Source: Promethearchaeota archaeon (GTDB taxonomy: Archaea; Asgardarchaeota; Lokiarchaeia; Sigynarchaeales; SOKP01). From it: a stretch of 64,000 nucleotides of DNA. A model generated the notes under the pieces. That model was given only the letters and a program-made list of their open reading frames with translations. It did no database searches and was not told where the DNA came from. The stretch spans positions 24,072 to 88,071 of the forward strand of contig JAGXNR010000004.1 of NCBI GenBank assembly GCA_019894875.1. The letters are read 5' to 3'. Shown here piece by piece: positions 26,565-34,907 of this stretch; position 1 is the first letter of the stretch, and every line of letters begins with the position of its first letter. The position numbers were made by a program, and so were the translations under genes.

Positions 26565-27272
26565 TTATATTAATTTTACTCCCGGCTCAATTATTGCATC
26601 ATTTTGATCTTTACTTTTTTTAATCAAGATTTGGGGATTTATTATGTAAGCTCTTTTTGCCAAATTCATTGGGATTCCTAAGAGTGAATTACAAATGCTT
26701 AACAACGCTCTAGGATGTCTAAAATCATACAAATCCGTAAAATTTCCACTTATTATCCAATTTGCCTTTAATTTTAATGCTAGTTGTGTGAATTTGAATA
26801 AATTTCTAAAATTTTTAGATTGTACTGCTTTATTTCTTACCATGATTGGTGCTAATGAAAATTCAATAAATGAATTATTTTGTTTTGTTAAGGAGATAAC
26901 TCCTGGGGTGAGTGTTTTAATAATTTCTGGATCAGAAAAGGAAACTATGTCAACCCTTGAATCTTTTGCTGATTGTAATTGAACCTCCTTATTTGAAGAT
27001 TCTATTGATAAAATATCTGTAAAATTACCATACTTCTTAATCTTTGCCCTAAAATCTTCAATTCTATTTACTCTTAAATTAATTCTAAAGAAAACATTAA
27101 CTTTTGATATATTTTGTACTCTTTTTCTAAAATCTGAGGGAACTATTTCTATCCCATTCTTAGGTTCAAAGATAATATTCCTTATGCCTAATTTCTCACA
27201 AATATCTATCCTTTTTTCAATTTCGTTAAAATCTTTGCTATCTACAGGAATTCTTGATTCAAAATATGTCAA
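26565..27272 (-). CDS. rnp3: RNase P protein component 3 (Rpp30)
   Basis: 235-residue PHP-derived TIM-barrel-like subunit of archaeal RNase P, partner of Pop5. Recognised from the strand-helix pattern FTDILSIESSNKEVQLQSAKD followed by RVDIVSFSD, then the SFIEFSLAPIM strand and the WIISGNFTDLYDFRHPRAL segment, which correspond to the conserved D..., EFSL and SSGA/RSP regions of the family. Length is typical (about 210-240). ATG 27272 start. Its stop codon is followed immediately by the likely ribosome-binding site of pop5, so the two are cotranscribed. Confidence 0.88.
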   Translation of the reverse strand: MTYFESRIPVDSKDFNEIEKRIDICEKLGIRNIIFEPKNGIEIVPSDFRKRVQNISKVNVFFRINLRVNRIEDFRAKIKKYGNFTDILSIESSNKEVQLQSAKDSRVDIVSFSDPEIIKTLTPGVISLTKQNNSFIEFSLAPIMVRNKAVQSKNFRNLFKFTQLALKLKANWIISGNFTDLYDFRHPRALLSICNSLLGIPMNLAKRAYIINPQILIKKSKDQNDAIIEPGVKLI

Positions 27273-27518
27273 AAAATGTAATTACATCTCCAAGATGGCT
27301 TTATAATATTTAATTATTTAGTGTTTTTTAAAAATAAAAAAATTTCTTTATACTAAATATTCAAAATATTAATTCCTTAAAAATAAGGGCTTTCGTCATT
27401 TAAAAAAGAGATGTTAAAAGATGTAATTAAAATCGTCAGAGTTATACATTAATTATTTAAAAAAAGAAGGTTACAAATCTAAATAACTGTTAAATAGTTA
27501 TAGGATGATATAAAATAT

Positions 27519-27962
27519 ATGGTAGAATTTAAATTACCCAAATTTGATCAAATTGGAATAGTAGTAAGGGATATTGAGAAATCTGCTAAATTAATAAGTT
27601 CTATCCTTGACTTTAAAGTAAAATTAAACATAGTAGAACAAACTACAAAGGTAATATACAAAGGAATGGAAGCTTCTTTTAAAATGAAAAAAATTATGCA
27701 AAAATTTGATGGAAAACAGTTTGAGATTGTTGAAGTCCTGGAATCTACAGGAAATCATTTATATTTGGAATATCTTAAAGAAGGAAAACAAGGATTACAC
27801 CACTTAGGGGTATATACTAAGGATGTAAAACCAATATTAGACTATTATGAAAATAACTTAGGAATTGAAGTTATTCAAAGAGGGGAAGCCGGAAAAGTGA
27901 ATTTTTATTATTTAAATACTCTGGAAGTGTTAGGGTTTTACCTAGAATTAATTGTATTTTAA
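27519..27962 (+). CDS. VOC-superfamily (glyoxalase/epimerase-like) protein
   Basis: 147-residue protein with two beta-alpha-beta-beta-beta modules of the vicinal oxygen chelate fold. The N-terminal FDQIGIVVRDIEKSAK and the middle GLHHLGVYTKDVKPIL resemble methylmalonyl-CoA epimerase-like members; the HHLG histidine and a Glu near the C-terminus (FYLELIVF) are likely metal ligands, while the N-terminal His ligand position is Gln/Ile rather than His. First gene of a plus-strand run with the TPP enzyme and SDR, suggesting a shared small-molecule pathway. Exact reaction unknown. Confidence 0.72.
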   Translation: MVEFKLPKFDQIGIVVRDIEKSAKLISSILDFKVKLNIVEQTTKVIYKGMEASFKMKKIMQKFDGKQFEIVEVLESTGNHLYLEYLKEGKQGLHHLGVYTKDVKPILDYYENNLGIEVIQRGEAGKVNFYYLNTLEVLGFYLELIVF

Positions 27963-28003
27963 TAGATAATAAAGTTTATTTTAAATTTGCTATAAGGTTA
28001 AGT

Positions 28004-29740
28004 ATGTCTAATCAATTAATAAACGGTGGGGATTTAACTGTCAAATGCCTTTTAAAAGAAGGAGTTACAAAAATTTTTGGTATAGTCGGTGGGGAGTTAT
28101 TAAGAATATATGATGCCATTGAGAGGTGGGGTCATGAAGAAGGTATTGAAACAGTTATGGTAAGGCATGAACAGGCTGGTGGTCACATGGCAGATGCTTG
28201 GGCTAGAGCAACAGGAGGAATCGGTGTTTGTTTAGGGACCGTTGGACCCGGTGTAACTCACCTTGTTCCCGCTGTGGCTACGGCTAATGCGGATTCTATC
28301 CCATTACTAGTGATTGGTGCTCAAATTGGTAGGATGTTTGAAGATACAGGAATCCTACAAGGAGGGATAGACCAGATTGCTCTAATGAAACCTATAACTA
28401 AAGCACAAATTCAAATAGAGGAACCGGATGAAATACCACGAGCACTTCAAAAAGCAATAAAAATTGCATTATCTGGAAGAATGGGTCCAGTTTACGTTGA
28501 CTTCAGGGAGACTGCTTTAGTGCGAGAAGCTTCTGAGGAAGGTATTAAAAATATTTTAAATCCGGAAGAATATAGACCTTTAAATAGACCTAATGGATCC
28601 CCAAAAGATATTAAACAGGCTGTAAAAATTCTGGAAAATGCAAAAAACCCAATAATCGTAGCAGGTGGAGGAGTAATTGCTTCAGAGGCTTCAAATGAAT
28701 TAAAAATCTTATCAGAGACATACTTAATCCCAACTGGGACGACCATTAACGGAATTGGATCAGTTGGTAGTGATTTAAAGACCTTTTTAGACTCTTATTT
28801 AATTAATAGCTCATATCGCACAGCCGCCACTGAAGCGGATGTAGTCTTATCATTAGGGTGTAAATGGGACTATTCAATAGTTTATGGTGCACCACCTATT
28901 TGGAATCAAGATCAAAAAATAATTCAAGTTGATATTGATCCTAAAGAGATTGGTAAAAATAGGGCAATATCAGTGGGAATTATTGGTGATTGTAAGGCAG
29001 TAATTAACCAATTACTGCACGAAATGGAGAAAAATCTCCCAAAAAATAAATTAACTGAATGGGCGGAATGGAATGACTATCTACAAGATATCCGAAGAAC
29101 CCAACTATCAGATAATCTTAAAATATTAAAGTCTAAAAAAATACCAATGAAACCCGAAAGACTTGTGCATGAACTTTTTGACTTCATTCCTGAAGATACA
29201 CAAATAGTACTCGATGGTGGTGATATAGTCGTTTTTTCCTATAAATTTATAAACCACAAACCAAGACCTCCAAGATCGACATTTTTCCCAATTTCAATGG
29301 GTCATTTAGGTGTTGGAATACCTTATGCAATTGGTGTAAAAATGGCTAAACCAGATAAGTTAGTTGTCTGTTTAACCGGAGATGGAAGTTTTATGTTTAA
29401 TATCCAAGAATTAGAAACAGCAGTAAGATTAAAACTGCCTATCATTATAGTTATTGCTAATAATTGCGCTTGGGGTATGATAAAGAGCTATCAGAAAAAC
29501 AGCTTTAGGAAAAGATATTGTGATGTAGATTTTCCTCCTATTAATTATTCAGAAATAGCAAAAGGTTTTGGATGTTATGCTGAAAAAATTGAAAAGCCAG
29601 AAGATATTAGACCTGCAATCCAAAGGGCCATAGATTCTAAAAAACCAGCAGTTATTGATGTTGATATCGCATTTGAAACCCCCACACCGATGAGATTCTT
29701 AGCTCAATATAAAAAGAATAAGGGACTTTTTGGAGAATAA
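28004..29740 (+). CDS. Thiamine-diphosphate enzyme, acetolactate-synthase-like
   Basis: 578-residue enzyme with the three-domain layout of the ALS/benzoylformate decarboxylase/oxalyl-CoA decarboxylase family. The N-terminal Pyr domain has the catalytic Glu in VRHEQAGGHMADAWARATG (near residue 50). A central Rossmann-like domain follows (about 190-330; KNPIIVAGGGV), then the C-terminal PP domain with the TPP/Mg motif LTGDGSFMFN...NNCAWGM (near 465-495). A true acetolactate synthase is possible, but no small regulatory subunit or other ilv gene is adjacent. Company of a VOC protein and an SDR suggests a C-C lyase or ligase acting on a 2-oxo or hydroxy-acyl compound. Confidence 0.85.
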   Translation: MSNQLINGGDLTVKCLLKEGVTKIFGIVGGELLRIYDAIERWGHEEGIETVMVRHEQAGGHMADAWARATGGIGVCLGTVGPGVTHLVPAVATANADSIPLLVIGAQIGRMFEDTGILQGGIDQIALMKPITKAQIQIEEPDEIPRALQKAIKIALSGRMGPVYVDFRETALVREASEEGIKNILNPEEYRPLNRPNGSPKDIKQAVKILENAKNPIIVAGGGVIASEASNELKILSETYLIPTGTTINGIGSVGSDLKTFLDSYLINSSYRTAATEADVVLSLGCKWDYSIVYGAPPIWNQDQKIIQVDIDPKEIGKNRAISVGIIGDCKAVINQLLHEMEKNLPKNKLTEWAEWNDYLQDIRRTQLSDNLKILKSKKIPMKPERLVHELFDFIPEDTQIVLDGGDIVVFSYKFINHKPRPPRSTFFPISMGHLGVGIPYAIGVKMAKPDKLVVCLTGDGSFMFNIQELETAVRLKLPIIIVIANNCAWGMIKSYQKNSFRKRYCDVDFPPINYSEIAKGFGCYAEKIEKPEDIRPAIQRAIDSKKPAVIDVDIAFETPTPMRFLAQYKKNKGLFGE

Positions 29741-29757
29741 TAATCATATCAAATTAA

Positions 29758-30567
29758 TTGGTGTTTGAAAAAATGAGTGAAAAATTTTTAGAAGGAAAAG
29801 TAGCCTTAGTTACAGGTGCAGGTAGTGGATTTGGCCGCGAGATGGCAATAAATTTTGCAAAGAACGGGGCGGATTTAGTTTTAAACGATGTTCATTTAGA
29901 TAGTATAAAAGAGACTCGTGATATAATTCTAAAATCACATAAAGTCGAAATAATATTAGCAGAAGCAGACATCTCTGACGAAGAACAGGTTGATACCATG
30001 AGTAAAAATGTTTTTCAGCAATTTGATAATGTTTTTATACTAGTTAACAATGCCGGAATAAGAGGAGGTTCGTCATCTTTAAAAACTAAGATTAAAGACT
30101 ATGATATGGTCATGAATGTAAATGTAAAAGGTGCATGGAACGTAACAAAAGCCTTCTATAAAAAAATGAGACGGCAGAAATTCAAACCATTAGCTGGGAA
30201 AATAATCAATATAACATCATGCGCAGGCACAGAAAGCGGATTGAATCCATTTATTGGGATTTATAGTGTGAGTAAAGCTGCTCTTATAGCTTTTACAAAA
30301 CTTTGGGCTCTTGAATTAGGATCATCTAATATTACAGTTAACGCAATTTGCCCCGGTATTTTTCTCACCCCAATTTACAACAATGATCCAGATTTCATTA
30401 GAGAATGGATAAAAATGAGGAATGTGAAAATTCCATTAGATCAAATTGGGGAAACTAGACAAGTTGCTGATGTGGCATTATTTTTAGCCTCACCAGCTTC
30501 AGATTATATTACGGGACAAAATATTATTATTGATGGTGGAATGACACTTTCAATTAATAAGTTGTAA
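29758..30567 (+). CDS. Short-chain dehydrogenase/reductase
   Basis: 269-residue classical SDR. NAD(P) motif TGAGSGFG (near residue 20-27), an acidic residue after strand 2 (LNDVH) favouring NAD(H), NNAG (near 97), catalytic Ser in NITSCAGTESG and the YSVSK motif (Tyr/Lys near 172-176), and the C-terminal GQNIIIDGGMTLS closing segment. GTG 29758 is the first possible start; ATG 29770 is a good alternative. 17 bp after the TPP enzyme, so probably the same operon. It may reduce or oxidise that enzyme's hydroxy-ketone product. Confidence 0.9.
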   Translation: MVFEKMSEKFLEGKVALVTGAGSGFGREMAINFAKNGADLVLNDVHLDSIKETRDIILKSHKVEIILAEADISDEEQVDTMSKNVFQQFDNVFILVNNAGIRGGSSSLKTKIKDYDMVMNVNVKGAWNVTKAFYKKMRRQKFKPLAGKIINITSCAGTESGLNPFIGIYSVSKAALIAFTKLWALELGSSNITVNAICPGIFLTPIYNNDPDFIREWIKMRNVKIPLDQIGETRQVADVALFLASPASDYITGQNIIIDGGMTLSINKL

Positions 30568-30907
30568 AGAAATTTTCCATAATTACACTCCATTTTTTTA
30601 ATGATTTTTTCTTGTAACTTGTTTTTCTCTGTAAAATAGAATGGCTTTATATAATTTATGTAAGAAATTATTTTGCACTCTCAAAATCTTGAGTATAATT
30701 CAGAAATTAAAAAATATCGGTGTAAAATACTATGCCACATAGTGGGGATGTAGTTCCGTAAAATTTTCTAAAGGAAAATAATTATTTTTATTCTTTTTTA
30801 TTTATTGAATTTCTTAAATATCTATCAAGAATTAATAAGAATCCAAAATAACCATCAACATTCTAACCTTAAATATACTAGATAACCTTTTACTATAATT
30901 CGTTAAG
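30568..30907. other. Spacer between convergent units
   Basis: 340 bp of AT-rich DNA between the convergent SDR and DUF885-type genes. Poly-T runs after 30590 could terminate the SDR operon, and similar runs near 30785 could terminate the minus-strand gene. A short inverted repeat CTATG-CCA-CATAG sits at about 30732-30744 within a slightly GC-richer patch to 30760. No coding frame or recognised RNA. Confidence 0.35.
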
Positions 30908-32161
30908 TTATTTTTCGAATAGGTCTGATGGTAAAAATTGTTCAGATATTAATCTTTGGAAATGTTTTGGGGAGGGTCGATTTCCATATTTTTCAGTGAT
31001 AAGCCGTTCTCCTTGGTAAATTAATATATATGGCGCCCAAAGCTCATCTGAAATAAAATCCATCATTGAATTAAAACCCTCATCAGGAATTACTTTAAAA
31101 TTCTTAGTATAACTTATCAGTTTATCATCGTTCCATCCATCAACATACTTATGATAAGCTAAATTACTTTCAAATTTCCTAAATCCTTCTCTAATTTCTT
31201 TTTGACCAATTAAAATCTCTAAAGAATCTTCTTCTTTCGGAGAGGGTAAGAAGTTTTCTAATAAGATTTTCGAACTTTCTCCAGTTCTAAATATTACCGA
31301 TTCCGCTAATACCCCAATACCCTCCGAAATGACTATCTCAGGTGTATAAATTAGAAGAATAGAGCTTTCAAAATAACCCTTATCATGAAATAAATATTTT
31401 TGTTTAACGGATCTTTCTGTATGGTGTCCAGGATACACCTCGTGACACACATACTTCAATAAATTAGGCCAATAATGAATTTTCTCAATATTTATTTCAA
31501 TTCTCGATAAAAAATTTCCCAAATACCAACAATACATTAACCAGCTCTGATTCATGACTTCAGTTACTTCTACCTTTTCATTATCCGGTAACAATCCTGG
31601 AAAAATCTTTTGGGTTTGTTTTCGTGCAATTTTGAGCGCTTCTAAGAATTTACTTCTTAAGATTTTAGGGGGTATCTTCCTCTTATTAACATATCTTTTT
31701 ATGCGGTTAGGTAAAGGTCCCTTTCCAAGATATAATTTATCTGCTTTTATTGAAAGATCATAAAAGAAATCATCATCATACAAAACTGGTTTAAAATCAA
31801 ATAGATCCTCAACTAGTTTTAAGTAGGGGATGCTTTCACCATCTAATTTTCTTAAAATTGTTTTAATTGCATATAGATTCTTCTGTAAAAACTTAAGACG
31901 ATGTTCTTCAAATCCTTCATCTCTTATATTTTCTAAGAGATTTTTACAATCACTTAAAAGTCTTTTAGGAGAAAATTTCTTTTCGAGATCTACTGCTCTT
32001 TTTAGTTCTAAGGGTCCATAATAATGCTCAACATAACCATTAATATGTTTGTTAATTCTCAGCCCTAAACTAAGGTAATTTTTCGCAAAATTATCTAAAT
32101 CTATGCCTAAACGTAAATCTTCAAATGACGTCTTTTGTCGCCTAAGATTCTTATTATTCCT
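30908..32161 (-). CDS. DUF885-type metallopeptidase-like protein, full frame without standard start
   Basis: Up to 417 residues. The zinc motif HEVYPGHH (near residue 240) is the HExxPGHH-type signature of DUF885 proteins, followed by a second Glu in ISEGIGVLAE. The lowest-numbered ordinary start (TTG at 31783) gives only 291 residues, but the same frame stays open to 32161 and encodes a matching N-terminal domain, including FAKNYLSLGLRINKHINGYV and EHYYGPLELKRA. No ATG, GTG or TTG occurs in that extension. An ATG at about 32165, one base out of frame (ATGAAGGAATAATAAG), suggests a small indel or an unusual start. No membrane segments. Substrate unknown. Confidence 0.7.
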   Translation of the reverse strand, partial: RNNKNLRRQKTSFEDLRLGIDLDNFAKNYLSLGLRINKHINGYVEHYYGPLELKRAVDLEKKFSPKRLLSDCKNLLENIRDEGFEEHRLKFLQKNLYAIKTILRKLDGESIPYLKLVEDLFDFKPVLYDDDFFYDLSIKADKLYLGKGPLPNRIKRYVNKRKIPPKILRSKFLEALKIARKQTQKIFPGLLPDNEKVEVTEVMNQSWLMYCWYLGNFLSRIEINIEKIHYWPNLLKYVCHEVYPGHHTERSVKQKYLFHDKGYFESSILLIYTPEIVISEGIGVLAESVIFRTGESSKILLENFLPSPKEEDSLEILIGQKEIREGFRKFESNLAYHKYVDGWNDDKLISYTKNFKVIPDEGFNSMMDFISDELWAPYILIYQGERLITEKYGNRPSPKHFQRLISEQFLPSDLFEK

Positions 32162-32289
32162 TCATTTTTAAAATTTTATTTCAGTTTAATATAAACAGGC
32201 AGTCAAATTATGATCTGAAATTGAATTATCTTAAAATAATAAAATCAGCATCAAAACTAGTGAATTTATGATAATTACATTGCCTAAAT

Positions 32290-32889
32290 TTATTTTCCAC
32301 GACCTTTATTTGCTCGAATACTAGGTCGAGTTTTTTCAGATCCCCATCCTTTTTTATGTAAACCTCTCGATCTCTTTCCAGCAGATGTTAAACCTCTAGT
32401 AACTCTCTTCTTATGTTGAGGTTCAATGATCCAATTTATTTTAGGATCTGATTTAATCACAGGATGCGATGGATCAACTAAAATAACTTCATAGTACCAA
32501 TGTCTTCCATCAGAGTATATTTTATAGCTGTTAAGAACCTCCATGTTTGGATACTTTCTCTGAACTCTCTCTTCAGCAATCCATTGTAGATTTTTTCCTG
32601 TAGTATATCTTGAAACACCCATTGCTCTTGGTTTTCTTCCTCTCTTTGGACGGACTTTATGCATTCCCCCCTTTCGAATCCGAGCTCTTACAACAATAAA
32701 ACCTTGTTTAGCTTTATATCCTAATTCTCGAGCGCGATAAATTTTAGTCGGTTTTTCTACTCTTTCGATTGATCTACCCTTTCGATATTCAATACCACGA
32801 TACCAGTACGGAGTTTTATATCCTTTTTCGTGTTTTTCAAAAGTTTCCTTTACATGGCTGTATCCAGACTTCAAATTAATATAACACAT
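32290..32889 (-). CDS. rpl15e: Large ribosomal subunit protein eL15
   Basis: Archaeal/eukaryotic eL15, which is deeply buried in the 23S rRNA core. Characteristic stretches are YWYRGIEYRKGRSIERVEKP, ARELGYKAKQGFIVVRARI, RGRKPRAMGVSRYT and the strongly basic tail TSAGKRSRGLHKKGWGSEK. The open frame reaches 32916, but the ATG at 32889 (MCYINLKSGYSHVKETFE) removes an extra hydrophobic stretch and fits the usual N-terminal helix better. Length about 199 residues is slightly long for archaea. It follows the SerA-like gene by about 55 bp on the same strand. Confidence 0.93.
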   Translation of the reverse strand: MCYINLKSGYSHVKETFEKHEKGYKTPYWYRGIEYRKGRSIERVEKPTKIYRARELGYKAKQGFIVVRARIRKGGMHKVRPKRGRKPRAMGVSRYTTGKNLQWIAEERVQRKYPNMEVLNSYKIYSDGRHWYYEVILVDPSHPVIKSDPKINWIIEPQHKKRVTRGLTSAGKRSRGLHKKGWGSEKTRPSIRANKGRGK

Positions 32890-32943
32890 CCACAAATTAA
32901 TATTAATTAAAAACAAGCATATTATATTATTTTTATGGTTATT

Positions 32944-33876
32944 CTATTCAGATATAAAATTCATTAAATAGTCTGTTATTTTTTCTGTGATCATAGTACT
33001 AGCTTGAATTTGAGTTTCTACTGTTTGGCTTCCGATATGAGGTGTAAGTATTAAGTTATCTTCACATGAACATAAATCCAAGTTAGTCAAGGGTTCTTGT
33101 TGATAAACATCTAAAGCAGCACCACCTATCTGCTTATTTTTTAATGCATTTACTAAGGCATTTTCGTCAATTAAATGTCCTCTGGCTGTATTAATTATAA
33201 GAGTATTTTTCTTCATCATATTAAGTCGCTTTTCATTTATTGTATTTTTAGTTTCCTTAGTAGAGGGTAAATGTAATGAAATTATTTGAACCTCTTTTAT
33301 AAGATCATCCACCTTACGATAAACAGTATAACCTAATTTTTTTGCTAACTCAATAACTTTTTTCTCTGTATCGAATACTCCGATTTTCATTCCGAAAGCA
33401 GAACATCTTTTCGCAACCTCTTGACCGATATTACCAAACCCAATTAATCCTATCTTCTTATCTTTTAAAATGAATCCCATATAGTCATTTTTACACCACT
33501 TACCACAATGCATCGTCTCATCCGCTTTTGAGATATGCCTAGCTAAGTTTAAAATTAAAGCGATTGTTAATTCTGCTACTGAAACAGAAGGGGCTTCAGG
33601 AGTATTAAATACTTTAATTCCTAAATCTTCTGCCTTCTGTAGGTCAATATTGTCAAGACCAACACCGGCTCTTCCAATTACCTTTAATTTTTTACCACTT
33701 TCTAATATATTAGCAGTCAGTTTTGTTTTTGATCTAACTATAACAGCTTCATAATTCTGAATTTCTTTTTCTAATTCACTGGGGGTTAAATCATAAAATT
33801 CTTTATATTCGAGCCCATTATCATCAAAAATCTTAAGAGATTCCTTCTGAATCTTATCTGTTATTAAAATCTTCAT
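32944..33876 (-). CDS. serA: D-3-phosphoglycerate dehydrogenase-like 2-hydroxyacid dehydrogenase
   Basis: 310-residue NAD-dependent D-2-hydroxyacid dehydrogenase. It has the substrate-domain motif VIGRAGVGLDNID, the coenzyme loop GLIGFGNIGQE (near 145), catalytic Arg in NTARGHLID (near 228), Glu in YQQEPL and His in LTPHIGSQT (near 282). The GRAGVGLDN and SVAELT sequences favour phosphoglycerate dehydrogenase, the first step of serine synthesis, in the short form that lacks the C-terminal ACT domain. Other ser genes are not present, so a related hydroxyacid substrate is possible. Confidence 0.85.
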   Translation of the reverse strand: MKILITDKIQKESLKIFDDNGLEYKEFYDLTPSELEKEIQNYEAVIVRSKTKLTANILESGKKLKVIGRAGVGLDNIDLQKAEDLGIKVFNTPEAPSVSVAELTIALILNLARHISKADETMHCGKWCKNDYMGFILKDKKIGLIGFGNIGQEVAKRCSAFGMKIGVFDTEKKVIELAKKLGYTVYRKVDDLIKEVQIISLHLPSTKETKNTINEKRLNMMKKNTLIINTARGHLIDENALVNALKNKQIGGAALDVYQQEPLTNLDLCSCEDNLILTPHIGSQTVETQIQASTMITEKITDYLMNFISE

Positions 33877-33968
33877 GTAAATCTGAAAAAAATTATTTTT
33901 ATTACCTAGAATAAATTATCCTAATTATTAATTGCTTTTAAATTAATTATTTTGAATTGTATTAACCT

Positions 33969-34424
33969 ATGGAAAGAAAAAATAAGAATAAAGAAATAAT
34001 CAACAAATTAAAGGTTGAAAATGAAGAAGGATTAACAGTATCTTATGAAAAAGATGAGTTAAAAGAAAAATTTCCTTATTTAATAACTGAAATAGCGGGA
34101 AAAAAGAAATCCCTAAAAATTGACTCAATCGAAAATAATACTGAATCAACGCAATTAAAGGTTGAAAAACCATATCCAGATGAATTAATAAATCCGACTG
34201 CCATTGATTTTTTAAGAAGATGCACAAATAATAATGAAGCTCTCAGTATTTTAGATTATTTACTAAAACAAGAAGAAATCTCGGAAAAAGATTATAATTC
34301 TTTTAAAAATCAGATCCTTAAAGGGGAAGGACTAAAAACATTCATTGATAAGCATGGGGGTTTTAAAAGTCATGGTTATTATGAAAAAAAATATAGAAAT
34401 GTGACCCAAAATAAAATAAAGTAA
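33969..34424 (+). CDS. DUF2095-like archaeal protein
   Basis: 151-residue hydrophilic protein. The segment DELKEKFPYLITEIAGKK and the C-terminal module AIDFLRRCTNNNEALSILDYL, followed by a KQEEIS-type acidic helix and a terminal GYYEKKYRN, resemble the archaeal DUF2095 family, which has FP-x-L-x-x-E-I and FLRRC..EEAxEIIDYL patterns. The family has no known function to my knowledge. The N-terminal 30 residues are highly charged and probably disordered. Stands alone, divergent from the SerA-like gene. Confidence 0.6.
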   Translation: MERKNKNKEIINKLKVENEEGLTVSYEKDELKEKFPYLITEIAGKKKSLKIDSIENNTESTQLKVEKPYPDELINPTAIDFLRRCTNNNEALSILDYLLKQEEISEKDYNSFKNQILKGEGLKTFIDKHGGFKSHGYYEKKYRNVTQNKIK

Positions 34425-34484
34425 AAATTAAGTGCAAACAGAAACATACGTAAAGAAGATAAGGCACTATATTTATTATATTAC

Positions 34485-34566
34485 GAGAAGAAAAATGATG
34501 AACTTATGACAATAAGAACTAATGCTCTTAGTTATGATTCATGTCGCCCCAATCTGATTTTTTCTC
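34485..34566 (+). ncRNA. Candidate box C/D guide sRNA
   Basis: Box C ATGATGA (34495-34501) and box D CTGA (34554-34557) are 52 nt apart, a normal archaeal spacing. They are enclosed by a terminal stem in which GAGAA(G)AAAA on the 5' side pairs with TTTTTTCTC on the 3' side, as required for the kink-turn. Degenerate internal boxes may be CTAA (D') and TTATGATT (C'). The guide next to box D reads ATGTCGCCCCAAT, so its target would contain ATTGGGGCGACAT. A GGGGCGAC string occurs in large-subunit rRNAs that I remember, which would fit a 23S 2'-O-methylation site; this needs a direct check against this organism's rRNA. Confidence 0.6.
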
Positions 34567-34600
34567 TTTAAATTTAAAGGTTAGAGCTTCAGGGTATGCA

Positions 34601-34855
34601 TTATGAAGCATTTTCTAATTGATTCTTTAATTTTAATCCTTTTTCTGTTAAGAAGTACTCCTTTTTCACTACTTTAATCAAGTTTAGTTCTAGTAAAACG
34701 GGTATTCTTCCCCTTACACACGAAATTGGCAACCCTGAAAATAACTTAATTGTTTCATAGTTCTTTGCTCCTTTATCAATAGCAAATAAAATCTCAATCC
34801 CCATATAGCCTAGGAGATTTTTTAAATCTTCTTTGGATTCTTCTCCATCAATCAT
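34601..34855 (-). CDS. Winged-helix DNA-binding protein
   Basis: 84-residue protein that is nearly all winged helix: helix LLGYMGIEILFAIDKG, turn, recognition helix TIKLFSGLPISCVRGRIPVLLE, and the wing plus final helix NLIKVVKKEYFLTEKGLKLKNQLE. The VKKEYFLTEKG ending is typical of archaeal ArsR/PadR-like transcription regulators. No effector domain. Lies 52 bp downstream of the longin-like protein gene on the same strand, which itself contains winged-helix modules. Confidence 0.68.
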   Translation of the reverse strand: MIDGEESKEDLKNLLGYMGIEILFAIDKGAKNYETIKLFSGLPISCVRGRIPVLLELNLIKVVKKEYFLTEKGLKLKNQLENAS

Positions 34856-34907
34856 TATAATCTGATAATATTATCTTCTTATAGAAACTAACTTAAAACT
34901 ATTCGAT

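Noticed and set aside
30732..30744. Short inverted repeat CTATG-CCA-CATAG between convergent genes
   Set aside because: A 5-bp stem is too short to be significant in AT-rich DNA, and its GC-richer surroundings show no further helices.
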